A stretch of DNA of 64,000 bases from Trichopria drosophilae (lineage: Eukaryota; Arthropoda; Insecta; Hymenoptera; Diapriidae): positions 159,332,001 to 159,396,000 of the forward strand of contig CM059582.1 in NCBI GenBank assembly GCA_030407085.1, given 5' to 3'. The position numbers and the translations under genes are program-made. The notes below the pieces were generated by a model, which worked only from the letters and a program-made list of their open reading frames with translations, was not told the DNA's origin and searched no databases. Within the stretch, counting starts at the first letter, position 1, and each line of letters starts with the position of its first letter. Below are positions 11,534 to 24,860 of the stretch, piece after piece.

Positions 11534-11910
11534 TGCATGACGAAATTTACAGTGCCGCTTAGGGAAATCATTAAACTTCAAAATCTACTTTTCTCCGTGT
11601 GGCAAAACATTGACCGATGTCTAATTTTATATTTGATAAAATACAACTCAGAAAAATCAACTCCATTTTCATCTCGATGTTATAAGTTGGGAGAAACAGA
11701 CAGTCATTATATGACTGATCGAAATGGATATAAAATGACCCTTATAAAGAGAGAAAACAAAATGATAAAAAATCAGTAACATTCTACGTAAGTTTGGACC
11801 GTGATAGAAAACATGCTTCTCCCGTTTTGCATAATTTTGTATCAAGCTCAACCCTGAACGCTCGAAACATTACTCATTCTGAATATCACAATAAATAAAG
11901 ACGCATCCGC
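11534..11910. other. AT-rich sequence, nothing recognised
   Basis: The open frames on both strands overlap each other and lack domains. No repeat was recognised. Confidence 0.3.
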
Positions 11911-11911
11911 A

Positions 11912-12365
11912 ATTCGGGTTGCAGATGCCACAACTGCATATTGCAACGTGGCTGCGGTCGCTCGTTCCTTTATTTCTTATAATGCGCGCACGCTCCCTTG
12001 CTCGCCTTCCTTTCCAGCACTCATCCACCCTCATTCTTTTACAGCCTTTCTTTGCACGCGACGATAATGTCTCTACTCAAGTCGAGCCTGCCCGCGTTCG
12101 CGGTCGACACTTCCTGCTGAGCAGTTTGTTCTTTGATTCTCAACGCCCTGGTGTCCGTTATTTATCTTTTTCCTTCATTTCGTGACGATAAACAATTTCA
12201 CCTTTCTCGCCGCTATCGGAACTTCCGGTCCAAATGGCGCTCACCGTTCAATATGTATCTTCAATATTTCAAATCACGACGCTGAAACGCAACATGCTTC
12301 AAAAGACCTGTCCCTCAAACGCAACGTGTCATGTATTATTATACTCTATTTCGTAGGTGAAGTCT
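11912..12365 (+). other. GC- and pyrimidine-richer island
   Basis: Composition rises well above the surroundings and the plus strand is pyrimidine-rich (GCTCCCTTGCTCGCCTTCC, CACCCTCATTC), interspersed with CG dinucleotides. Frames of 88 and 61 codons cross it but have no domain and end without splice signals that I can defend. It could be an untranslated exon, a promoter or a conserved non-coding element. Confidence 0.3.
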
Positions 12366-15300
12366 AGTTCCACCTAAAGTATGCTTCTTTTTAGCAACGC
12401 TGAAAATTTAAAAAAAAAAATCTATTTGGCTTCGTCAGCTTTCTTTAAAAACATACATCAGTTTTTTATTAATGTCGAAAATTCCGCGAAATTTATTCGC
12501 TAGTTTTCGCAAAATGTCAAAATTGAAAATAGTACATTGCGTATCAAGGGTGGAAACAAACTTATAGCAGATGGCAATGAGAGAAATCTGCTGCTCATTC
12601 TAGTTTTTTTTTCAGCAGACACATTTTACATGCATCCATTAAACACATTTCATGTGTTTCGCCATCAATACGCATAGTACATTTTGTCACACCTACATCA
12701 AAATTCATCGTGCAATAACCGATTTTGAATTAATTCGTAGATAAGTTCGAGTATAATGATAACATTATCTTTTCGATTCCTCAAACACGCTTTTAGCACT
12801 TTCGAACGCTACTAACGAATGTTTCGATTACCTGTACACAAAGTGGTATAATGAAACCGTCGGATTCCATTAATACACAAAAATTACCAAAGAATAATTA
12901 TGGACCGTGGTACTGAAAGAATATGTCTATTTTACCTTTTCTTGAGATTGGACAAAATAATAACGTGTTAACCTGCTCGGAAATCCGTTGAATAAAAAAA
13001 CCGACCGAATTTAAGAACTAGCTTTCAAACATCCTGGTTATAAGCAACGTATTCTGCTCCTAAATTGTGCACTGATGCCGTAAAAATGTTTAAAGGTAAA
13101 CAAATGCTTCTTGAGATGCAAAGTTGACTATTGACATATAAAATTGTCCACGCGTTATTGCATCTAACATGGCTATTCTACTGCTGATGTAGGCTAGATC
13201 TAGTACAGCTCTTAGAAATTTACCGGTGTGATGTGTGATGAGTTTCGATGCAAAAGGGCTCCACCTCAGGTGTGAGTTGTTCATGTAGATTTAAAAGTGT
13301 TTTTCAAAACCGATGGTCGCCATTCAAATTGCAAATAAACGGATACATACAAATAAAGGATCAGGTTGCTAGTTTGACATATTGTTTTGTTTACAAATTG
13401 AACGGTCGCTATCATCATTGAGAATCTATGTTCATTATTCTTTACATACGGTTGATAAAAAATAAATAGCACCGATTTAACACCGAAAATTAAACGTACA
13501 TTTACTTTGCAGCGTAAACATGACACCTATTTAAATCCGCACTTTCAACAAAGTACCTGACGTGGACCTGTCCTATCAGCCATGTTTCCCTATTCCAGAT
13601 ATTTACCAAAGGATTGATGTGGTTTATGTCAATATTAATTAATTAAAAGACGGATTTTGAACGCAAATGAAATAATAGATGTTTATTAGAACCCTCACGG
13701 AAAGTAGGTACAGTAAAAGTGTTATTAAGTAAAGTGAACGTGTTTTTTTCAAATTTACATTAGACACAAGTGACGAAAAACGAATTCGAATATGTTTACG
13801 CGTTTTTAAGAATAAGTCATAGCCCTCGAAAGTGCTCAAAATCGGCTTTCGGTGCGGAAACTGCAAATTGTGCTGATGTTAGAAGAACATACTTTTTAGT
13901 TGTAAGATAATAGCCTATTCAACCGATAACATCTTTATGAATGTGAACAATATTTGAGAATTACTCATTTTAGCGCATTGCCGTCAATCAATTTTACAAC
14001 GACGTTTTAAAGAGCCTACAAAATAAATTCAAAATAGCAATGCATTATTACAACAAAGAACGGAACACCTAGAATACTATTACTTCATATTTGAGGATAA
14101 ATGTGAAACTGTTCTGTAGATTTCTTGTAAATTACTGTTGATGTTCTGCTGACACGTACACCGAAGCATTCAATAAGTTTTTCTGCATTTAAAACTTTCC
14201 TTCACGTTTGCGTAGCATGTAGTTATTTGCGTTATGGTGACCTGAAAAATAAAATACATTTTTATTTTAAAACATATATTATTGGCAAAGAGTATGAATC
14301 TACGTAAAGAACAAGGATTTATACGGGCGGCGGAGGGTATACCTAAGTATAATAAGGACAGTACCTTATAAGCAAACACTCAAATTTTTTAAAATTTATT
14401 CAACGATTGAAATAGATTCTTTATAGCACCAATAGTGATATGCAAAAACATCTGCATTTTTATTGATATCAAATATATTGAACTATAGTATGTAATAAAT
14501 ATCGATGATCCAACAGGATTTCCTGTCTGTGGGTAATACTACTCAGGCTGTCGCTAGTATCGCGCATTGAATTGTAAAGCTGAAAATATTTCGCCGTTTT
14601 GTATTTCATTATACTTAATGTTTAAAGTGAAATTGCATATAAATAAGTAAATGTAATAATGTTTACAATAAATACATAACCTAGCTTTTTATGACTTCCT
14701 TAACTTTCCCTTGATTTTAAGATTTAATTTGTGTTCGCTTAATTCAAGTTATTAAATTTATTCGCATTAACTTTGCACGTATTTTCATCTGTTTCATTGT
14801 AAATACTAATGAATTCAAGTGGTCCGTCAAACATTTTCCGAGCGGTGTTACCCGTTAACAAGCCGTGTTGAAAAGTAATGAATAGTTATTGATCAAGGTT
14901 TGTTTTGGTTTCTTTTATCAAGTAGCAATTGATAAGTAGAACTACCGCGAAGCTATATTTTCCTATTTTTTCCCACGGAAAACTAGTTATATTGTAACGT
15001 CCAATTCGTATTTTATTGAAAGTAGATATTGGTATATAAAGTCTTTTAGTAAAAAATTATAAAATGCATTTTTATCATAATGGATCTTGAACAATATTGG
15101 TGCACGATACAACCTCCACCTCTCATACTCATGACTGAATGTATGATTTTTTTATACATTTTGTTTGGGGGGGGGGGGCAATATTATCTGTGGATAAGGT
15201 TTCGTATTTTGCATCTTACAATTAGTTGCCTCATATGTAATCAAAATACATTCATTAGGTATATTATTATATTGGATATTCATGGACAAAATAATATGCA

Positions 15301-16215
15301 CGATATACAGGCGATGAAATTACGACGTCACGGTATACTGCGATACTTATAACGCATCTCTTTCAATTTTATATACAAAAGAACATCGACGTTCTTTCTG
15401 AAATAACATGATACGATTTTTATGATTGAAAGTTCATAACTGCAACGCATAAAGTATTCGATTATAATTAATATTGATTATTCTATTAAATAGATTTGTA
15501 CATTTTCAAAAACTTATTGAAGTTTGGAGTGATCTTTAAAATAAGAAAATTACAACACAAATTGAAATTAAGGGTTTTCACTGATCTGGAGAAGGCGTAA
15601 ATACATTTTCTGACCCACATGATAGCATAGTTAAGGACTTCGATTCTTCACAAAAAGTCTTACTAAGTAATACGTATTGCAACCCATACCGATATTCAAT
15701 ACGTCCTATTATTACCATGCCAAAAGTACTAATGAATATTTAAAGTGATAATTTAATTGTAAAACTGCGGTATATATAATGGATGTTTAAATATTAGAAA
15801 ATAGTAAACGGAACAAAGTCAGGGTCGTGCGTATTACCGAAATAGTTAATTTAATAATTTTTCGTAACTCCGTTTTTTAGTTTTGTAAACTTTTCCATTT
15901 ACTAGTTTTTTCTGTCGGTGTACTTTCTATGTATTCCTTTTTGTGGAAATTCAATCTGATGGAGTAAATACTGACCTCAAGGGACAGCAAAAACCGACCA
16001 ACTACGGTTCGAAGTAAACTTGCACTATTGCAAGGAGTGAATGATGTGACGCTCTCCAATAGAGTGATAATTAGAATTATCTGTAGCTTGATTTTTAACG
16101 CATTGCATTTACAAGTGAATATTACGAAATGTATCCTGTTGATGAAGGTTGGAGAAAAAAATCGACGAAATTCAATTTAATAACAAGTGCCTACCAACTG
16201 GATACCTACAATATG
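12366..16215. other. Long AT-rich stretch, nothing recognised
   Basis: No gene, RNA or definable transposon. Several 60-90-codon frames on both strands are biased to Phe, Ile, Tyr, Asn and Lys, as expected of chance ORFs in AT-rich DNA. The only simple feature is a 12-base G run at 15167-15178. Confidence 0.35.
15167..15178. repeat. Homopolymer run of 12 G
   Basis: An uninterrupted G run preceded by TTTTGTTT in AT-rich surroundings. Confidence 0.95.
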
Positions 16216-16219
16216 AGTT

Positions 16220-16880
16220 CGTAATGTAGTTATTTGAGTAAAAATTTGCGCTTATTAGAACATTCCCTATGTAACTTAGGTAGGAAACAAGGGAATTGGA
16301 GAAGGGGGTTCCTTAAATATGTAAAAAGTGAAAAGGAGTATTTTCAAAACTTCGATCCTCACCATATGTCAGCCGAAATATTATGAAGCTGAAACTAGCC
16401 GCATATTCATAGCCGCAGATTCGGAAATGCAATAAAAATTGTTATTTATTTCATTGCAACTATTAATTTTATTGATAATTATTGTTATCTATTACTGAAT
16501 TGACATCTCTGAATTGTTCCCGTTTCTAAAAATGAATTTTTTTAATTGCGAACTATAGATTTTCCGAATCTGCGGCTACGAATATGCGGCTGGTTTAAGC
16601 TTCGTGAAATATTAATAAATAACATTTGTAGCGATCCGGGCGCGAAGCTCGATTTCGCGCCCTAAGGCGAAACTTTCGGGCTTGAATTATAGAGCCCCAC
16701 GCCCGTTGTATTAAAAAATATCGTTTCATTTGTTTGAGCGTTCCTTAAAGGTTCCTTATGGTCTGAGACGTCGACATTTGATAAAAAAACTACATCAAAT
16801 TTTTTTGGCGAGAAGTGACCGAATTCAATACTTTGTCCAGACTATGGTCTGGGTCGAAGTAATTACTGAACAAAACCGGT
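16220..16880. repeat. Dispersed repeat, copy A (GCGAAGCTCGATTTCGCGCC family)
   Basis: It aligns in order with the copy at 28427-30135: AAAATTTGCGCTTA, AACATTCCCTATGTAACTT, GGGGGTTCCTTAA, GGAGTATTTTCAAAACTT, CCATATGT.AGCCGAAATATTA, GCGAAGCTCGATTTCGCGCCC, TTAAAAAATATCGTTTCA and TCAATACTT..CCAGAC. This copy is interrupted at 16384-16606 by a small inverted-repeat element. A further relative lies near 45405-45465. The family is unknown to me and no coding sequence was recognised. Confidence 0.75.
16384..16606. mobile_element. 223-bp TIR element with 8-bp target duplication
   Basis: Inverted termini of about 43 bases are shared: the left contains TAGCCGCATATTCATAGCCG and CAGATTCGGAAA, and the right contains the complement with two to four changes. 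It is flanked by AAATATTA at 16376-16383 and 16607-16614. The homologous repeat at 28427-30135 has a single AAATATTA at the matching point, which confirms the insertion and the duplication. An 8-bp duplication fits hAT or P-like transposition, but the ends do not show a diagnostic motif, so the superfamily is left open. The interior is AT-rich and non-coding. Confidence 0.85.
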
Positions 16881-17845
16881 AAGTTTTAAAATTACAATAC
16901 ACGATAGATAACTTGTTAAATATATCGGATGTTTTCGAAAAAACAACTGATCGTAATAGTACAGAAAAGTTCCGCTGGGCGAAGTAGAAAAAGGTAAAGA
17001 AACGACGCATGCAATATCATGGGGTATATTATAGTGCTATTCGCCGAACATTTTTAGACGTTTGGGTTAACATTTTTTTTATCATTTAATTCCGAGCGTC
17101 AAAAAAGAAGAAAGAAAATCGAATGACCGCGACTGTGTACATTTGTAAGTCTCTAACTCGGTGAAACTCCGCGGAAAATGACGTAATTTCAAAAAAATGA
17201 TATGAAAATTATACGTATTGGGGTCAAATTATTCAGCTATTTTGACGGCATTTGATCTATTGTTTGATCTGTATCGACTTTCGTATAACTCCTCTAATAT
17301 TTCACTATACAGAAATTTCAAATGGTATCCAAGAATTTAGCGCAACTTGCTTGCACGTCATGAGATCTACTAAACCAATCGTAATGTACTATGAATGTAA
17401 TAAACATTATTTACATTTATTTAAACATTTAATCCGTCCACCACTATCCATTAATTAAATAGCAAAAAGTAGCAGGTGCGGGAGAGGAAGTCAGCGCAAC
17501 ATTTTCCTAAATTAAGAATGACTTTAATATTAAGAAAATATTTAACCCTATTTCAAACAGTTTTTTCATAATCTAACTTTTGTTTTCAACATGACATATA
17601 GAAGAACTGTTGAATTTTCCCCATACCCACGTCAAATTTTCTTCTCCTATGCGACAAAATGCTGAAAAAATAATTAATTTGAATACAATGTATTCAGACC
17701 ATCTTTTCGTTTACTTTTCAATAATTTATTTTTATTTATTGCTCGAAAAATGCATATGTGCCTATATAGAAGACGGCAGCTAAATCATTTATAAGTTTAT
17801 GGCACTGTGACAAGTACCGAGGGGAATCTTTGCACATAAACGCAC
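16881..17845. other. AT-rich sequence, nothing recognised
   Basis: No gene or repeat that I can define beyond the end of copy A. The short frames on both strands have no recognisable domains. Confidence 0.3.
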
Positions 17846-18080
17846 ACGTCTCTTAGGTCCTTCCACGCATGTAGCCTTCAGTACTTTCCGTGCAAGCAGC
17901 ATCAATGTAATCAGGCAGGCCGCTTGGAGACGACTTAACGACTGCCATAAACTCTGTTCCTTTGCAGCTCGTGCATTTTTCCTCTTTTCAACGTTCTTCG
18001 TTTCTTCCTTTGTACCTCGTTCTTCTTTAATAGTTCGTCTCCCTCGTTCTCTCTCCCTCTAAGATGCTGAATGGTAAGGA
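17846..18080 (+). other. Balanced-composition, pyrimidine-rich island
   Basis: The plus strand carries a long pyrimidine-rich tract at about 17955-18062 (TTCCTCTTTTCAACGTTCTTC, CTCCCTCGTTCTCTCTCCCTC), preceded by sequence with near-equal base use. No open frame of note. Its character resembles the islands at 11912-12365 and 27590-28085. It may be regulatory or untranslated sequence. Confidence 0.3.
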
Positions 18081-19459
18081 CCAGTGATTCGCTTACGTTC
18101 CACGTGGAAGCACAGTAATCTGCACGACTTTATGCGATTGGAAGAAGGAAATTTAAAATCATCTTAGTAGTTAGCAGTTAGTTTACCCCATGCAATGAAG
18201 CGATAATTTCTCGTCTATTTCTGTTATTGGTGTGACCAATTTTGCGTTAACTGCAATATACTTTTTTATAAAAAGGTCATAAAACTTTTATTATCACCGC
18301 ATATACACAGTATTTGAAAAGGACATTTACCCACGCTTAGATTGAATATCACATTGCTGCAACTCAAAAATAGAAGTACATATCACCACAGATCGTCTTC
18401 AGTTCTTTTTTCTTATTTGTCTACTAAATTATGGTGTCCTTGGAATCAAATTTCTTTTTCGGCATAGTTCATAGGTCTGCAGACGGGGCACTGAATGCTG
18501 GAACAGTAGTGCTAAGGGTCTGGATCGATTGGCTGGCCAGCTTTTAGTACTTTCTAACCATAGTCCTGAGCTACAATTAAACCCTCGTAAACCCACGTCG
18601 TAACCTTTTTAAAAGCACAGCGATGATCGCGCACCGCCAACTTGGTTCATTTGCGCAGCAAAAAGCCCGCTTCATTGCATACTCTTAATGAAAGCCGACA
18701 ACCGTCGTCTTCTCGTTTCGGAGGTACATTATTTTCGCTCCCTCGACGAATGCGGGAGTTGTTTAATTTTATCCGATTTCTTGAAATCCGCCCTTTATAT
18801 TTGTTGGAGGGTTTTCGACAATCATTTTTAAAATCTTCTTTCATTTACGGTTTATTTCGATCTACTCGTAAAGTTGACGAGGTTAAAACAGAGGAATGTG
18901 CATTATAGCTTTTCGATTTAAATTTCATTTTTGTCTACCACTATTATTATATGTTTAAAGATATTTTTGAATTTACATCTTTTTTTTTTAAGAGAATTGA
19001 AATATGTTCGACCTTTTTTAATCCATAGATTCTAACCACTGGGCTCAGATTCACGATCAGCAACCGTAAAACTTTAAGAAGGTCAACATTAAGAATAACA
19101 ATTTTTTCAATAGAGAATAAATCCTGCATAAGGGTTATGGGTAATAAATCTGGACAATTACTTAAAAATGAAAACACGTTATTTGAGGATATAGATAATA
19201 CTGTGTTCGGTATGAATCTGAAATAATTTCCGACGACATGAACAGATACTGATCTGATCTGCAGTACTGGCGCTATAATAATAGTCAGTACTACTTTTGC
19301 ATTAAATACTTTTGGTACCTATACAACACAAGTTCATTCCTAAATGTCATGAAGAGATGCCGAGGAGCTCCCCCTGACAAAACAAGACATTTGGACGTCC
19401 TCAGTAGCTCCTCAGAATATCCCATGTCGAATTCGACGGTGTGGGACAAAATGATGACT
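18081..19459. other. Mixed sequence, nothing recognised
   Basis: The overlapping frames at about 18642-18908 on both strands have no known domain. Near 19345-19430 words such as GAGGAGCTCCC and CAGTAGCTCCTC recur, suggesting a diverged repeat next to the MITE that follows. Confidence 0.3.
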
Positions 19460-19770
19460 CACGGAGAAAAATAATCAGCAAAATCAGCCGAAAAATCCGC
19501 AGATTCTACCAATTTTATCCTATAGGGACAGCTGTTGGAATTCCGTAGGGATAGCCGATAATTTCAGCTAAATTTACTGAAAAAGTCCGCAAATTTAACG
19601 GAACAAATCTGCTAATGTAGCGGAAATTTAGAGCTAAGCGCGAATTGAGTAGGGTTAAGGCTACATTAGCGGAATCAAAACAGCTAAAATTGCATATATT
19701 TTCGGCAATTCCAACCGAAAGTTTTAGCTGATATGAATCAGCTAATCCAGTGGAGTCATTTTTCTCCGTG
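19460..19770. mobile_element. 311-bp MITE with CACGGAGAAAAAT ends
   Basis: Perfect 13-base terminal inverted repeats: CACGGAGAAAAAT at the left and ATTTTTCTCCGTG at the right. The flanks are CT on both sides rather than TA. A nearly identical 106-bp end fragment lies at 40950-41055 in the opposite orientation, there followed by TA. The interior is non-coding; the minus-strand frame through it is incidental. Confidence 0.85.
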
Positions 19771-22700
19771 CTGATCACTAGAGCAGGTCAATACTGACAC
19801 GATTTTCGGATCCAGCAATATTTCCGAATTATATTATATAAACAAAGTTTGAAATATAATAAACCTCAATCTAACATTGAACTTAATCCGAGAAAGGCAG
19901 CTCGTTTTGTTAATTTTTAATAACTTTACAATTCTTTATTCCGTTTTCAGTAACTGTTTTTTGTATTATTCTTTATATTTATCTTTCCTACCATTCATTT
20001 TATTTTATTTTCATCATTCTATTTTAACACCAGTCCCACACCAATATAGGAGTTGCAAGAATCTTTAAGTCTGTATTTTTACATGTTATATTTCCTTCTA
20101 GTGTAAGGGTTCATTTAATTTTATACGATTTCTCGAAAACCATTGCCCGAATTTCGTTCCATAATCGCCGTTCTTTGTAGGCGCTCGCACGAGAAAGGCT
20201 TTTTTCTTTTTTAACGTACGCACACAAACTTCTTGAATGTGGAAGAAACCAGGTCAAATTGTTTTTCGCCGAAGAAACGGGAGAAAACGAAATCGGAGAA
20301 AGGGCAGAAGACAAAGCTAAAGGTGGAATCGTGAAGGAGTGCATATACGCTCAAGAGCGTTAGCAAAGATGACATTTACTGCCCTGTATAATCGACTTAG
20401 CGCCAGTAGAACGCGAAAAAAAATATACAACCAAAGTTCGTATCGACAGTTAAAGTCATAAGCGCTAAAATACAGCCAGGCTTCTGTGAAATACGATGTA
20501 CCCCTTCATACCTCACGCTGAATACGCTATATAATGGTATTCCCACGAAAGCAATTTTTATCTGAACAAACCAAGTAAGCAGATTACAAAATGTGCATGT
20601 GCTTTAAATTATTGTAAATTGTGAAAATAAGATTTTCAAATTGATGCTCCATATTCACATTAGATTCGTTTACAGTAATAATAATAATATAATTCCTCGA
20701 AATGTAAAAACGCCCTTTTTAAAGTATTTCCGAGGATTTCATCAGAATTTTAACGTACCGCCTCATAATACGCAACTTTTATTATTGGAAACATTTGCGG
20801 AGATTTTATGACAAACCTTCTGTATGAAAATCAGAAGAAGACAATGCCAAAAAAGCCGCATTTCGTTACGAAAGACGATAAACCTCCGCCCACCTTTTTT
20901 TCATGACCCTTGTCGTTTTCATTTGATATATAATCGTCTCCTCCACTCCTCACAAACTTCGTGCAAATCGGAGACTTTACGACTTTAGGTTCGCGAGCCG
21001 GCCCTGCTGTGTGGATTGAAATGTGAAAAATCATACATATGTAGTGAATGTTTCCATAAAAGATGTAACAAATAGATACACGGATATAGCGTCATACTAT
21101 CTATCGATGCCACTCATTTTCATTTTTCACCTTATTTCATAAAGGATGTCTGTATTCTCGAACTTTATCACATAAAGGCATTAAACTTTAATAAAATAAA
21201 TCACCAATAATTGTGTATATCGCTTTTCTATATAATCACTCCATTGCTCTTATATAATAAATTACTCAAATATACAGATAAATACAACACACAATTTATA
21301 TATAGATCTAAGCCTGATGAATCCGTAAATTGCATATTTGCAGCATTGCAATTATTATTTATGTAGGGGGTTTACTTGGAATTTGCTCTATTTTCATTCT
21401 TGAGGAATGTGGGAGCAATAAAGATAGAATAGGACTGCCACCAATTAATGTAATGGCACACGTTGGTGTTGATCTATGTGAGATGATGAATATTTTATTC
21501 CAGTAATCTTAATTTTAAGCCGATTGTAAAACTGATTTAGGATATATGTAGTTTTAAATAACAGAAAATGCATAGGTAAACTTAATGAAAAATATCGAAT
21601 ATTAAATATTTACCCTTTTGTACACATGTTTCTTTTTACCGTGTAAGATGTTTACCATTATAATAGCGTAGATCGAACGATACGTGCGCGAAGCTCTTTA
21701 TTTCGCTTTATCGTTTCAGCTTTTTTTACGATCGGCACAGTACTAAAACGTGGAAAGTACCCCAAGACTGTATTCCGTCGTCCTTATCGCTGTGATCCAG
21801 AAGCCCGGATTTGATATTTCAAGAAAGTCGAGGAGAGACCCAGCAATTTTATAACCTTGCAGGAGGAAAATTTTCAGTTATCCCGCTCAATAAACCGAAG
21901 GATCTTAAAAGTAGCATTTAAACGAAACGATCAACTCGTCTAAATTCGTTTCCACGTTTCAAGCAAATTTCAAAGTTTGTTAGAAACGACTCGACAACTT
22001 TTATGCAGCAAGACACACCTCTGGATCCAAAATGCAAGAACATGAACATACAATTAGTCGGCTCTAACTAGGAAAAGGTGCCTCACAATTGCGCTTTGAT
22101 ATAGTTAAAAGTTGAAGTTATAAAATTGTTGTCTAAAGAAATACCTATTCTTTCCAATGAATCGAAGTGCGCCTAGTTCAAACGAGGATTCACGACCGAG
22201 AGATTTTTAAGCGAAACAGTTGTAAATCATATTTTTACGAGGCACCCGCGGCCAACCAGCAGAAGACCAACACGCAGAAAGAATGGATACAAACCTGCAA
22301 TGGAATGATTCGGCAACTGTCTTCCCCAGCCCTTTTGTCTCTAGATACGGATTGGGCTTTTACGACTTTGTAATTACCAACTGGCGGTCGTCTTCACTGG
22401 TTTGCTGGACTAAAGATGAACGTGAACTGATGTGGATATGGGGTTTTTGTTAAAGAGAACTTTTTTTCAGGACGCTAGTCCATCGAATGATCGTGACTGA
22501 ACAAAAGAATTTTGCATTAGAAACAGAATAACGCTTCTTTTACAGTGTAAGACTTCCATCATGGTATTTTCAAAATCAAATAAAGGAGGCTTAATCATAA
22601 CATTCTCGTAAATTTTCTCATTTTTAAAGTTTAAATCAGCGCAATATTATTTATTATTATATTTTATATTGAACTTTATTATTATTTATCGATTACTGCG

Positions 22701-22833
22701 TTAATAATAGCTTATTATATTCTTAACTATTACAAATTACCTATATCAATCTGCGGCGGTGAGAATAATATTTTCTGAAATGACGTGTGGTACCTACTAC
22801 GAAGTCCTAATATTTGAGCTCTAAAATATCTGT
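19771..22833. other. Intergenic or intronic sequence with scattered GC-richer patches
   Basis: GC-richer patches occur at about 20140-20560, 20860-21010 and 21680-22450. Several 60-80-codon frames cross them, none with a domain that I recognise. AT-rich sequence lies between. The patches could be conserved non-coding elements or unrecognised exons; no splice-bounded frame convinced me. Confidence 0.3.
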
Positions 22834-22837
22834 TTAA

Positions 22838-23560
22838 CCCCTTGACTGCCAATGACCAATATTTTTTCATTTAGGAATTTTTCCCTGACTGCTAGAAAAA
22901 GGCATATCTTTGTCATGATATAAAGTAGACTAAGAAATTCTGGAATTTATGTAAAATAAAACAAAATCCATTTCTAAACGGCCTAAGGTGTACTGAATAT
23001 GATGGCGTTGTCCATTTTTATAATTGCTGTGCCAAAAACAAAATACATAAATCCACAAAGATGGCAGTTTTCACAATTTTTACAAAATTTTAGTCATGAA
23101 GTATGACATTGCGTTCAATCAATTTATGCATAAAAAGTTTATAAAACCGCTTGAAATTTGTTACGCGGGGTTTTTTGGGATCGCTGATTACGAATCTAAT
23201 GATATATTTTGAAAATTTAAAATGTCGGATACAATATGGCGGAGAAATTTTCTAAAAAATGGAATCATTTTGGTTGAAACATTTTCAAAATCCAACATCA
23301 AATTCATAATCAGCGGTCCTGAAAACCGCAGAGTAACAAATATTAAGTGAAGTTGCAATTTAGAATATTTGTCTGCCATTTTGAAGTATCAGATCCTGAA
23401 TTCAGATTCCTAATCAGTGACTCCGAAAACTTTAGAGTAACAAATTTCAAGCGAAGTGGATGGAATTTGAAAAATTGGTCCCCCATATTGAATCCGCCTG
23501 CAGTGAATTTATGAAAAATTGCGTGCAGTGAATTTAAGAAAAAATGAATTTTCGTTAATT
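22838..23560. repeat. One-ended relative of the TTAA elements
   Basis: TTAA at 22834-22837 is followed by CCCCTTGACTGCC, closely resembling the ends of the piggyBac-like elements at 5589 and 28574. The interior carries the shared module: GATCGCTGATTACGAATC near 23180, TCATAATCAGCGG near 23310 and CCTAATCAGTGACTCC near 23410, with ATGGCGG-type words between them. No matching right terminus was found, so the element is truncated or its right end has decayed. Confidence 0.6.
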
Positions 23561-23879
23561 TCTAACTGTAACTTTTGGAACAAACAATTTTATAGGAACT
23601 TTTAATTTATGATATAATAAGTGGCATGTTCCAAGGAATAAGGTATGCCTAGTCTTATCTTAATTCTGTGCTTATTACAACCTATAGCATTCGTGCGCAA
23701 CTGTTGTTGAAAAATGTCACTTATGTCTGGCACACGACCTATACACAATTATATGTCTCGATTATTTGCGTAATTTATTGTTTTATGAGTCATAATAATA
23801 CTCCGAAATTGTTCCAGAAATACAATACGATGTTCAGGGGTAAAACCCATGAAATTGTCTCTTTGTAACTATGTAACTC

Positions 23880-24860
23880 TTTGGTAACTGAGCATCAATC
23901 CGTTGACAAATATTCAACATTCAAGATGGTGGATACAATATGGTGGACCGAATTTCCAAAAAGTTACTTTAAACTGTTGAAATTGCGTATTAGGATGTTT
24001 TCGAGGTTGCTGATCGGTCGAGATTCGCTATAGCTTTGCTCCAGAAATAATGAAAATGTGACTTTGCGTAACTTGAAGTAGGTGAAAAAACCTCTAATTA
24101 TCTCCATTTACCCAAAGAAAGGTTTAGTTGGAGGTGGCATATTAATTATGTGTTAAAATTTTAAATATAAGGTATACGTGTGTATTTATAACAATTTAAT
24201 GTAATTATAATAAATATAACAAATTAGTAAATGAATTTAAAAACTTAAATATAAATCAAGTTGTGTTTGTCTTCTCTGTTGCTTCGTCACTTTTTGTAAA
24301 AAATGAATACGTACTAACGACAAGTTACGTTATATCAATTTTACATTTTTCAGTATAGTCAGGATTACAATGTCTTAAATCGACTTAAATAAATTTTAAC
24401 TGCTAAAATTTTTATATTATAAACCTTAAATGAAGCAAAAATTGGGTAACCCTACAAAGATAAGTACTGACAATTAGTTTACTAATTTACGTTGTCTAAA
24501 TTGCATTAAAACAAGTTGATAATGTTTAGATAATTTTAACTCGATGTATAAACTCGCACTGTGCTGCTGTGTATATACAGTATTGGTTATATCTATTTAT
24601 TAACTCGGTCGAAGTCTTTCATCTTGAATTTACAAAATTTGGTACCGAATTTGCCATCAAAGATCAAGAAAACAAATGAGTATACAATTTGAACTTGTTC
24701 CAATATTTTTTTACGTATTTAGTCCAACTTCTTACAAATTCGGTCTGCCATATTAAATTCATCATCTTGAATTCAGAATATCTGTAGAAGGATTCGTGAT
24801 TAGTAACTTAAAATACCCCGACTATCAAATTTCAACTGTTTTCTGTATAACGAAATATGT
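23880..24860. repeat. Further fragments of the ATGGCGG / AATCAGCGACC module
   Basis: At about 23900-24010, TTCAACATTCAAGATGGTGG and ACAATATGGTGGACCGAATTT match the module. At about 24615-24840, GGTCTGCCATATTAAATTC, ATCTTGAATTCAGAATATCTG and GATTCGTGATTAGTAAC match it again. AT-rich sequence without other features lies between. These may be decayed pieces of the element that starts at 22838. Confidence 0.5.
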
